Of a stretch of 64,000 bases of DNA, positions 55,899 through 64,000 are shown one piece after another. Location of the stretch: positions 682,001 to 746,000 of the forward strand of contig NZ_QICH01000001.1 in the NCBI RefSeq assembly GCF_003194565.2, given 5' to 3'. Below the pieces are notes generated by a model that saw nothing but the letters and a program-made list of their open reading frames with translations, made no database searches and had not been told where the DNA came from. The stretch comes from Kangiella spongicola. GTDB taxonomy: Bacteria; Pseudomonadota; Gammaproteobacteria; Enterobacterales; Kangiellaceae. The first letter of the stretch is position 1. Every line of letters begins with the position of its first letter. The translations under genes were made by a program, and so were the position numbers.

Positions 55899-58800
55899 TT
55901 ACTCTTCGCCCATATCTTCGATTATCGCGTCTAAAGTATAATTTGGATCGGTCAATATCGCTTCCATTTCCCAGGGTGGTACTGGTTTGCTAAAAATATA
56001 GCCTTGGATTTCTTCGCACTTCATATCTCTCAGGGCTTTAACCTGATAAGGCGTTTCAACACCTTCAGCCACCACTTTAATACCCAAGTTGTGCGCTAGG
56101 GTCACGATCGAGGCCACCAATTTTTTATCACGCTCCGAATCCTCTAAGTCCCAAATAAAGGCACGATCGATTTTTAAAGTGTCGATAGGAAAATCTTTAA
56201 GGTTTCCGAGCGAGGAGTAACCCACTCCAAAATCATCCAGTGCAAGACTACTGCCCATTTCTTTTAGCGTCTGCATTTGCTGTATCGAGTGCGCTAAATC
56301 CTGCATCACCATGCCTTCAGTGATCTCAAACTCCAAATCCGTCGCCTCAATTTTGGCGATATGTAATGCCGTTTTAACCGTTTCCCATAAGTTTTCATGA
56401 TAAAACTGGACGGCCGAAAGATTTACCGCGATCTTGCCATCATAAATACCACGATTTTTCCAATCTCTTAATTGTAGGCAACTCTTTTCAATAACCTTCT
56501 GGCTGATGGCAATAATGTAGCCCGCTTCTTCCGCTAGGGGTATAAACTCGCCTGGCATAACTAGGCCTCGGTTTGGATTACGCCAACGTACCAAGGCTTC
56601 CATGCTAGTGACCCGCCCCGTTTCTAGGCTAACTTTAGGCTGATAAAAGACCACAAACTCATCCTTTTCAATGGCTTGGCGCAATTCGCTCTCAAGGTTA
56701 ATTCTTAGTTGTGCCTGTTCATTCATCTGGCGAGTATAGAATTGGTAGGTATTCTTGCCTTTCTTTTTAGCGTAATACATCGCCATATCCGCATTTTTTA
56801 GCAACTCTTCCGCACTATCACCGTTTTCTGGATACATCACGATACCAATACTTGGCGAGACTAAGACTTCCGCGCTTGGTAACGATAATGGCTTTGCGAA
56901 ATAATCCAATATGGCCTGTGCGTATTTAGCAGGCTGACTCCAGGTGTCTACATCGGCAAGTACCACGGTGAACTCATCGCCACCAAGTCGAGCTACAATG
57001 CCATGATTTTCTGCGGTTATTTCCAGCAGTGCTTTCGCCACACGGGTTAGCAACTCGTCGCCCACACCATGACCTAGCGAGTCATTAATGCGCTTAAAGT
57101 TATCTAAGTCGATAAACAATAAAGCATGCTGATCGGCTTCCCCTGAAAGTGCTAACACTTCCTCAAAACGCTGTTTAAAGCTGTTGCGGTTACGTAAGCC
57201 AGTGAGCTGATCGACTGTCGCCAAACGGCGCAATTCCTTCTCTGCTTTTTTGCGGAACGTAATGTCTGAGAAAACACCTACATAGTTGATGATATTGCCA
57301 TCATTGTCTCTAACCACGTCAATATTGATCTCAATCGGATAGACTTGGCCATCTTTGCGCGTCGCCTCTAATTCACCACTCCAGCGCCCCTCAGAGCCCA
57401 ATGCTTCTTTTAACTCATCGATGAAATTATCAGCGGTGTTGACAACTGCCGACTCACGAATCTTGCGCCCAATAACTTCTTCCGGCTCAAAGCCAGTGAT
57501 TTTAGTATAAGCCTTGTTGACCACAATATAGTTGTAATCTTCATCCAAAATCCAAACGGCGTCTGAAATATTATCGAATGACTTTACAACCATACTAAGC
57601 TGTTGCTCAGTATCTTTCAGATCGCTAATATTTTTTAAAGTACCCGCCATTCGAAGCGGCTTTTTGTTTTCATCTCGTGCCACAACCTTGCCGCGGTCTA
57701 ACACCCAAATCCAACCACCGCGTTCATTGCTAATGCGGTAAGTACTTTCAAAGTGTAGTGACTTACCTTCTAGGTGCGCGTTAAGCGCCTGCTTTACATA
57801 GGGTAAGTCATTAGGGTGTATGTTTGAGTTAATCTCTGAATAACCACTCCGTATACCATCTCTCGGGAAATCATAAGGCCACTCATTCGACAGGTGTAGA
57901 GCACCAGTTTTCACCTGCCAATCCCATAATTCATCGCCACTGCCCCACAGCGATAACTTCAAACGCTCTTCACTCTCAGCTAATTGTTGAGCAGCAGATT
58001 GTCGCTCTCTTAAACGAGCCCAAACGAGGTAAGAAAAGGCCAAAATAATTAGGCCTAAAATAAAGCCATAAAACGTATAAGCCAACGGTGATAGTAGAGC
58101 CAACGTTTTAACTTCAACTTCAATGCCCGCAGGCTCATCACTCCAAATTCCATCTTTATTGGCTGCGTAAACCTTAAAGTTATAATCGCCTGGCTTTAGG
58201 TTGGTATAGGTAACACGGCGACTTTGTGCATCCGTCTCAGTCCAATTTTCGTCGTAGCCGTCCAACTTATAGCGAAAACGGTTACTCCAAGGATCAATAT
58301 AATTAAAGGCTGAAAAATCAAAACTCACCGCAGTATCTTCGGGATATATCGTGACCTTGTTTGCGATATGGGGCGGCTTTTCTAATCGTTTACGCTTCTC
58401 ACCCTCAACTTCTATAGATTTATTGTTTACCAGAATATCCGTTATCACCGGCAGTGGTGGCTTTTCGTCTCTGGTGTAATCTTTTGGATCGAAGTGAATC
58501 AGTCCATTCATACCACCGAGCAATAAATTACCAAAACGATCTTTACCCGTTGCACCGGTATTAAACTCGATGATGGGTTGATCTTCGGTTTGAATAAACT
58601 GGCTCATGCGAAAGTCACTCGGCTCTATGCGGTATAAGCCGTTGCCAGTTCCTGCCCAGATAATTCCCGAGTCATCAAGCATCAATGAGTAAACTGTTTC
58701 GTGCAAGTTACTGATCTGGCTATTCAACAAGGTATGCTTCTGGGTAATTAAGTCCACCACCACTAGGCCATGACCAAAGGTGCCGATCCAGATTCTTGAG

Positions 58801-60455
58801 TTTTGATCTTGATTCAGGCTAAATACAACGTCTTGCGCTTCTTCAGGGAGATCGCTAAATAAGTTTTCCAGCGAGACAAAGGCTTCATTCTTTTTGCTAA
58901 AACGATAGACCCCACTATCAGATCCGATCCATAGATAATCTTTATTTTTGCGGTCTTCAAGTAAAGTATTGATTCTGTTATCACGGTGATAATCCACATC
59001 AATTAGTCGATACTTTCTCACCGAGTTATCGTTACTCAATCGCCACAAGCCTTTCTTAGTGCCTAACCACAGGTAGCTCCCATCATGGTACGCGGTTAAG
59101 AAGTAATCCTGTGGGTCGCTACTCTCGTAGACTAGCTTGAAGCTGTAGGTTAACTCATCAAATATCCAAACGGACTGGCTAGACACCAGATAACTTTGAC
59201 CAGCACCGATGCTAATTAATTTGTTAATGCTCTTGCCCTTCAATCTTTCGGGCAGAGTAACATCGACAACCTTTGCACCATCATTGGTGCGTTTTAGAAC
59301 AGTAAAGCCACCGGTCGCGCCACCAACAATCAAATGGTCGTAGCTGGTTGCCAAGACCGAATAAACAATTTCAGAGTTGAGTTTCCCAGCCTCGCTATCT
59401 CTACTGTTGTAATAATGAAACTTAATCGCATGAGGATTAATTTTATTAAGGTATGCGGATGAGCCAATCCATAGAATATTACTGCTGTCTTGGAATAGGC
59501 TGTTAATACGATTGTTACCAACAGAGCCTGGTTCGCCGTGAATATGGTGATCAATGACTCGACCACCTTTCACAGCATAAAGCCCCTTATTCTCCGTTCC
59601 AATCCAGAGTCTATTCTCAGTATCAAAATAGATTTTATTTAATCGATATTCGCCTGCTTCTAAACCAAGGCTTTGCAAATTTACTTTAGTAAAACTACGA
59701 TCAACATGATCATATTGCATTAAACCGAACTCAGAAGATATAAACCACAATTTGCCACTGGGGCCTTCAACCATTGACTCTGCACTGCCTAAATTGTTGT
59801 CTTGTGGATTTTTGATAATTTCGAAGTAGCCCAGAGCTTCGCTGTAGAGCGCTAAGTCTCCACGTGTCGTCATTAGCCAAGCGCGCTGCCTGCTATCGAC
59901 TAAGATGTCTGAAACCTCATTCAGCGCCGCGGGGATTCTGCGGCTTTGCATTATAGGAATGGTACGAAAACCGTTTATGCTCGGGTCATAATATGAAGGG
60001 CCACTATAAGTACCGATCCAGACGCCGCCATTATCGTCAGTGGCTATGCTTGATACATAATTATCAGCAATTGAGAAAGGTTCTTGTGCATTATGATAAA
60101 AGTTGATGATGCTACCGGTGTCTTGTTGTAATAGTGCCAGTCCATTCTCGGTGGCTATCCACAAGTCTCCATTTTTATCAATTTCAAGATCTTTGATTCG
60201 CGTACTAGGGAGTTCGCTGTTTTGTTTGTTGTATACTTTAACGCTGTAGCCATCAAAGCGATTGAGCCCATCCTGGGTACCAATCCATAGGAAGCCGAAC
60301 TTATCTTCAACAATAGAGGTCACTGTGCTTTGCGATAATTGGCCTTGCAGCAACCCTGTTTCTGAAACTTGTGCCCGCGACACAGTTCCAACGGTGCATA
60401 CAGCTAGTAGGCACCAGAGTATTATCGACAAAAAACTCACAGGTTTTATGGACAT
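55899..60455 (-). CDS. Beta-propeller/Y_Y_Y sensor with PAS, GGDEF and EAL domains
   Basis: A 1518-residue membrane signalling protein. It has a signal peptide (1-28), then a two-component-regulator propeller of about 14 repeats (for example FGFLWIGTQDGLNRFDG and NGDLWIATENGLALL) to about residue 690. A Y_Y_Y domain follows (YIDPWSNRFRYKLDGYDENW). One membrane helix near 800-822 leads to two PAS domains (about 835-1070), a GGDEF domain (ARLGGDEFTVVLAD, intact active site) and an EAL domain (MEALVRW and DDFGVGYSS, intact). It may both make and degrade cyclic di-GMP in response to a periplasmic signal, perhaps a polysaccharide. Confidence 0.95.
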   Translation of the reverse strand: MSIKPVSFLSIILWCLLAVCTVGTVSRAQVSETGLLQGQLSQSTVTSIVEDKFGFLWIGTQDGLNRFDGYSVKVYNKQNSELPSTRIKDLEIDKNGDLWIATENGLALLQQDTGSIINFYHNAQEPFSIADNYVSSIATDDNGGVWIGTYSGPSYYDPSINGFRTIPIMQSRRIPAALNEVSDILVDSRQRAWLMTTRGDLALYSEALGYFEIIKNPQDNNLGSAESMVEGPSGKLWFISSEFGLMQYDHVDRSFTKVNLQSLGLEAGEYRLNKIYFDTENRLWIGTENKGLYAVKGGRVIDHHIHGEPGSVGNNRINSLFQDSSNILWIGSSAYLNKINPHAIKFHYYNSRDSEAGKLNSEIVYSVLATSYDHLIVGGATGGFTVLKRTNDGAKVVDVTLPERLKGKSINKLISIGAGQSYLVSSQSVWIFDELTYSFKLVYESSDPQDYFLTAYHDGSYLWLGTKKGLWRLSNDNSVRKYRLIDVDYHRDNRINTLLEDRKNKDYLWIGSDSGVYRFSKKNEAFVSLENLFSDLPEEAQDVVFSLNQDQNSRIWIGTFGHGLVVVDLITQKHTLLNSQISNLHETVYSLMLDDSGIIWAGTGNGLYRIEPSDFRMSQFIQTEDQPIIEFNTGATGKDRFGNLLLGGMNGLIHFDPKDYTRDEKPPLPVITDILVNNKSIEVEGEKRKRLEKPPHIANKVTIYPEDTAVSFDFSAFNYIDPWSNRFRYKLDGYDENWTETDAQSRRVTYTNLKPGDYNFKVYAANKDGIWSDEPAGIEVEVKTLALLSPLAYTFYGFILGLIILAFSYLVWARLRERQSAAQQLAESEERLKLSLWGSGDELWDWQVKTGALHLSNEWPYDFPRDGIRSGYSEINSNIHPNDLPYVKQALNAHLEGKSLHFESTYRISNERGGWIWVLDRGKVVARDENKKPLRMAGTLKNISDLKDTEQQLSMVVKSFDNISDAVWILDEDYNYIVVNKAYTKITGFEPEEVIGRKIRESAVVNTADNFIDELKEALGSEGRWSGELEATRKDGQVYPIEINIDVVRDNDGNIINYVGVFSDITFRKKAEKELRRLATVDQLTGLRNRNSFKQRFEEVLALSGEADQHALLFIDLDNFKRINDSLGHGVGDELLTRVAKALLEITAENHGIVARLGGDEFTVVLADVDTWSQPAKYAQAILDYFAKPLSLPSAEVLVSPSIGIVMYPENGDSAEELLKNADMAMYYAKKKGKNTYQFYTRQMNEQAQLRINLESELRQAIEKDEFVVFYQPKVSLETGRVTSMEALVRWRNPNRGLVMPGEFIPLAEEAGYIIAISQKVIEKSCLQLRDWKNRGIYDGKIAVNLSAVQFYHENLWETVKTALHIAKIEATDLEFEITEGMVMQDLAHSIQQMQTLKEMGSSLALDDFGVGYSSLGNLKDFPIDTLKIDRAFIWDLEDSERDKKLVASIVTLAHNLGIKVVAEGVETPYQVKALRDMKCEEIQGYIFSKPVPPWEMEAILTDPNYTLDAIIEDMGEE

Positions 60456-60598
60456 TTAATTCCTTATAGGTAGTCGACTACCGTTTATTCTAGAGCTTAG
60501 TTTCAACTAAATAGCTATAAAAATCAAAACTTGAAGCCTTAATTTGTCATGCTAGATATATTATCATCAAAGCTATCACTTATAACATCGAGTTACTT

Positions 60599-61255
60599 AT
60601 GAAAAAAGTTGCAGTGGTTTTATCCGGATCGGGTGTTTTTGATGGCGCTGAAATTCATGAAAGCGTACTGACACTTTTAGCACTCGAGAATCGTGGTCTT
60701 GAGTACCAATGTTTCGCACCTAATATCGAACAAATGCACGTCATCAACCACCTAACAGGCGAGGTCGCTGAAGGTGAAACGCGCAATGTTCTGGTCGAGT
60801 CCGCGCGCATCGCTCGTGGCAACATTAAAGACTTAGCCGAAGCTAATGCTGATGATTTTGATGCGGCTATCCTGCCAGGCGGCTTTGGCGCGGCTAAAAA
60901 TCTTTCAGACTTTGCAGTTAAAGGCAGCGATTGCACGGTAAACCCAGAGCTTGTCAGTTTTATCAAAGCTTTTGCTAAAGATAAAAAGCCGGTTGGATTC
61001 ATGTGTATCGCGCCAGCTATGTTGCCGCATATTTACGGTCAAGGCACTCAACTCACTATCGGCACTGATGAAGATACCGCTAAAGCCATCGAGGCGATGG
61101 GCGCCGTTCACCAAGCTTGTCCGGTTGGAGACATAGTGGTTGATGAAGCGAATCAACTGGTGACAACGCCAGCTTATATGCTTGCTTCGAGCGTTTCCGA
61201 AGCGGCAAAAGGCATTAATAAGCTGGTCGATAAAATCGCAAGCATGCTTAAATAA
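60599..61255 (+). CDS. elbB: ElbB-type glyoxalase (DJ-1/PfpI family)
   Basis: This 218-residue protein begins KKVAVVLSGSGVFDGAEIHESV, the ElbB signature, and contains GGFGAAKNLSDFAVKG and the nucleophile elbow GFMCIAPAMLP with the catalytic Cys. ElbB-type proteins have glyoxalase III activity and were linked to isoprenoid synthesis; the physiological role is uncertain. The gene is convergent with the thioredoxin-domain gene, with only 8 nt between stops. Confidence 0.95.
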   Translation: MKKVAVVLSGSGVFDGAEIHESVLTLLALENRGLEYQCFAPNIEQMHVINHLTGEVAEGETRNVLVESARIARGNIKDLAEANADDFDAAILPGGFGAAKNLSDFAVKGSDCTVNPELVSFIKAFAKDKKPVGFMCIAPAMLPHIYGQGTQLTIGTDEDTAKAIEAMGAVHQACPVGDIVVDEANQLVTTPAYMLASSVSEAAKGINKLVDKIASMLK

Positions 61256-61263
61256 GCTGCTTG

Positions 61264-63357
61264 TTACTTTTCTTGTAAAAAACGTTTCAAGTTTGCAAGG
61301 TCGCTAATAGCTGGGAAACATTGGCGTTGGCGACAGCAATAAGCCCGTAAAGTCTGCTCCTCGCCTGGCTTTGCGGGAAATTTTGTTTCAATCTCCGCAT
61401 CATTAGCGCCATGCTCAATCGCAAAAACCCAGCGGTTTGGATTTAACCCAGTGGTTAAATACTCTTGCCATTGCGGAAGCTCATAGCCTTCCCCGCGAAT
61501 AACCCACAACTCTATTCCCTGTTGCCATACCTCTAATAAACGTACTGCTGACGCATATTGCACAGGCGCGTTCACCGCTTCTGCTCGAGCCTTGATGAGA
61601 CTTTTCTCCACAAACTCCAACCACTCCATATTGCCAGTGAGTTCTGCCACAACCCAAAGCGCCTCAAGCGCCTGAATCGAGCTGCTGGGCATAACATCAT
61701 CACTCCAACTCTTATGGCGGGTGATTACTTTTTGGTGGTGGTTTGCCGTAAAATAGAAGCCACCCTCTTCCTGATCGGCAAACTCTTGCCACAAAGTGTC
61801 ACAAATTTGCTTGAGCCAACTCCAGTCGACCTGAGTAAATCTGTCCGAAAGCGCCAACAACAAGCCCTTAGCCAAATAACCATAGTCATCAAGAAATGCT
61901 TCTTGGTAAGCTTTGCCGTCTTTATAACAGGCGTATAACTGCTTATTCTTCCACACCTGATGGCGCATAAAGCTTTTACAACCGTTAATCAGCTCATCGC
62001 TAACCGCTTTACTTCCGGCTCGTTTCGCTTCGAGCAACCCCTGCAATGTTAATGCGTTCCAGCTGGTCAACAGTTTGTCGTCGCGGAACGGCAACGGCCG
62101 TTTATCACGCACCAGCTTTAGCTGTTGTCGCGCCGACTCTAATAGTATGGGCGCTTGTTTCTCATGGACTTTTAGCTTTTTTGCGACCTCTCGCCAATCT
62201 TCCCGTGCAACCAAGTGCCACTGGCCTTCAAAATTCGCCTTTTTCTTCAGACCATAATAATGTGTGGCAATGACTCGCTCAGGCTCAGCTAAAAATTTAA
62301 ACTGTTTTGGCTGCCAACTGTAGTAAGCCCCTTCGACACTTTTACCCGACTCATTCTCACTGTCAGCATCTAACGCTGAATAAAAACCGCCTTCTGGCGC
62401 TAACATTTGCTCTTTGAGCCAGTTAATAGTCAGGTCGACCGCTTGCATCAGTTGACCCTCGGCAAAATAATGCCCAGTCGCCGCCACCAAGCTCAGTAAC
62501 TGCCCATTGTCGTACAGCATTTTTTCAAAGTGCGGAATATCCCAGCGCTCATCGACGCAGTAGCGAAAAAACCCGCCTGCTAAATGGTCGAATAAGCCAA
62601 AATGACAAAAGCCCTTGGCGGTATTGAGCACTGCCAGCTTTAACTCCTCAGCTTGCTTATCGGTCAGCGCCTGACTGCCTAGGAGCGATAGACTGGCGCC
62701 CCAGATAGCTGGCTGTGGAAACTTTGGCGCTCCTTCCATTCCGCCATAACGCTTATCGTGATGTTGCAACACACTGTTTACAAACTCTGGCGCCAAGCTT
62801 TCGGTGCTCTCTCCTTGTGAACTTCTAGTTCCAGTGGCAACGGTTTGTAGAGCATGGCTCAAACGGTCGTTTTGCTCTGTAATTTCTTCTCGCTTTTGTT
62901 GAAAGATGCGGCTGATGTTTTGCAATAGCTCGGTAAATGCAGGCAGACCGAACTTTGGCTTTTTAGGAAAGTAGGTGCCGCTAAAGAACGGTACTAATGT
63001 TTTTGGATCTAAAATAGTGGTGAGAGGCCACCCGCCTGCTTGACGATTAAGAAGCTGATGCGCCAACTGATAAGTCTTGTCCAAGTCAGGACGCTCCTCG
63101 CGATCCAATTTAATGTTTATAAAGTGTTCATTCATCACTTTAGCCACATCGTCGTCCTCAAAGGATTCATGCGCCATCACATGGCACCAATGGCATGAGG
63201 AATAGCCCACAGACAATAAAATTGGTTTATCGAGCTCCTTAGCTAAAGCCAAGATCTCATCGCTCCATTCTTGCCAATGCACGGGATTATCTTTGTGCTG
63301 AAGTAAATATGGGCTGCTCGCCTGTGCCAATTTGTTGTGCATACCATTCTCAATCAT
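61264..63357 (-). CDS. DUF255 thioredoxin-domain protein (YyaL-like)
   Basis: This protein of about 697 residues has an N-terminal thioredoxin-like domain with the CHWC motif (GYSSCHWCHVMAHESFEDDDVA). A large alpha/alpha-barrel region related to N-acylglucosamine 2-epimerases follows, with HFEKMLYDNGQLLSL and EEGGFYFTA. The function of YyaL/spermatogenesis-associated 20-like proteins is poorly defined. The ATG at 63357 is chosen because AGG lies seven bases upstream; an ATG at 63342 is also possible. Confidence 0.9.
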   Translation of the reverse strand: MIENGMHNKLAQASSPYLLQHKDNPVHWQEWSDEILALAKELDKPILLSVGYSSCHWCHVMAHESFEDDDVAKVMNEHFINIKLDREERPDLDKTYQLAHQLLNRQAGGWPLTTILDPKTLVPFFSGTYFPKKPKFGLPAFTELLQNISRIFQQKREEITEQNDRLSHALQTVATGTRSSQGESTESLAPEFVNSVLQHHDKRYGGMEGAPKFPQPAIWGASLSLLGSQALTDKQAEELKLAVLNTAKGFCHFGLFDHLAGGFFRYCVDERWDIPHFEKMLYDNGQLLSLVAATGHYFAEGQLMQAVDLTINWLKEQMLAPEGGFYSALDADSENESGKSVEGAYYSWQPKQFKFLAEPERVIATHYYGLKKKANFEGQWHLVAREDWREVAKKLKVHEKQAPILLESARQQLKLVRDKRPLPFRDDKLLTSWNALTLQGLLEAKRAGSKAVSDELINGCKSFMRHQVWKNKQLYACYKDGKAYQEAFLDDYGYLAKGLLLALSDRFTQVDWSWLKQICDTLWQEFADQEEGGFYFTANHHQKVITRHKSWSDDVMPSSSIQALEALWVVAELTGNMEWLEFVEKSLIKARAEAVNAPVQYASAVRLLEVWQQGIELWVIRGEGYELPQWQEYLTTGLNPNRWVFAIEHGANDAEIETKFPAKPGEEQTLRAYCCRQRQCFPAISDLANLKRFLQEK

Positions 63358-63627
63358 GTGACTACCTATCTGTCGCTTATATCTGGGCAAATTAAAATCA
63401 AAACGCGCTTGAATCTTGCCAAAGCTGAACCCACAGTATACAGTGATTTCAAGCCATTCGATGCCTGTGTGATCTTAATCATTTAAGCCCTTGGAACGGT
63501 TCAAAACCGCCCTATTACAACTTTGATATCACACACGCCTAGATAGCCTGAGCCACTGCACTGCTTGATTAACAAGCATGGCATTTTTTCTAATGATTGC
63601 AACCGACACAACTAGAATTTAACACTA

Positions 63628-64000
63628 TGACGCTATCTTTTTTGCCACTGATTCATTGGATTGCCCTTGGCTGGTTTATAACTTGCTGGATTGGCTACAC
63701 CTATTTTGCACGTTATAAGCAAAGGAACTGCTCAACTATTGCCAATCAGTTAGAAGCGAATCGTATCGAATGGTTACAGCGCATGATTAAGCGCGAAATG
63801 CGCATGGCGGACATCAGTAGCATCGGAATCTTGTCACGCAACGTGACTTTTTTTGCTTCCACGACCATTTTCATCATTGCTGGTCTGCTAACCGTCTTGG
63901 GCTCGACCGAGCAGGTGATTCCTCTGGTCGAAGCATTACCTTGGATTGAGGTGGATTCGCGAGCATCGTGGGAGCTAAAAATTATTATTTTAGTTATCAC
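63628..64000 (+). CDS. DUF599 family membrane protein, partial at right edge
   Basis: An open frame begins with ATG at 63628 and runs off the window, giving 124 visible residues. It has a hydrophobic N-terminal helix (HWIALGWFITCWIGYTYFA), an RNCSTIANQLEANRIEWLQRMIKREMRMADISSIG segment, and a second hydrophobic stretch. RIEWLQRM and REMRMADIS fit the DUF599 family as I remember it. It diverges from the DUF255 gene. Function is unknown. Confidence 0.85.

Noticed and set aside
63746-64000. Minus-strand 84-codon frame at the right edge
   Set aside because: It is antisense to the DUF599-like frame, which has membrane-protein composition and family features.

Overview
The window reads as chromosomal DNA of a gammaproteobacterium. 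The gene content and order suggest a marine Kangiella-like lineage, but that is inference; no rRNA or other decisive marker is present. Housekeeping genes have moderate G+C, and most of the window follows gammaproteobacterial backbone order known from E. coli: gmk-rpoZ-spoT-trmH-recG; thyA-lgt with rppH and mutH; and gcvP-gcvH-gcvT, ubiI-ubiH-pepP-ygfB, zapA-ssrS(6S RNA)-fau, rpiA, serA, fba-pgk-gap-tkt. No tRNA, rRNA, CRISPR array or recognisable insertion sequence was seen.

Accessory material sits between backbone blocks. (1) 1-4458 is an AT-rich minus-strand operon: a C5-cytosine DNA methyltransferase, a GHKL-type ATPase, an unknown protein and a DUF6339-like protein that runs off the left edge. 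It looks like a restriction-modification-like defence locus. (2) 9041-12167 holds two small exported proteins, a DUF418 membrane protein and a rhodanese-methyltransferase fusion. (3) 22093-23127 holds an N-acetylmuramoyl-L-alanine amidase gene broken by a one-base frameshift, overlapped by a small lipoprotein gene. (4) 24669-26809, between mutH and the glycine cleavage genes, holds a split borosin RiPP locus (precursor peptide plus backbone alpha-N-methyltransferase) next to an exported TPR protein. This is the most striking system in the window. (5) 33895-32233 is a Fur-box-preceded ferric iron transporter (fbpA-fbpB) without its ATPase gene. (6) 43270-46986 is an ACP-prsK-prsR cluster of the PEP-CTERM/exosortase type without an exosortase, and its PrsR has lost the GAFTGA loop. 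(7) 48484-49794 is a response regulator with a membrane segment, and 55899-60455 is a 1518-residue beta-propeller/PAS/GGDEF/EAL sensor.

Metabolically the backbone covers nucleotide and folate metabolism (gmk, thyA, folA, fau, glycine cleavage), the stringent response (spoT, rpoZ), DNA repair (recG, mutH), peroxide sensing (oxyR), ubiquinone synthesis (ubiH, ubiI), serine synthesis (serA) and lower glycolysis/pentose phosphate (fba, pgk, gap, tkt, rpiA). 6S RNA lies between zapA and fau, as in other gammaproteobacteria. Several rho-independent terminators separate the transcription units. A 128-nt imperfect palindrome overlaps the end of gap and is not explained by any gene.
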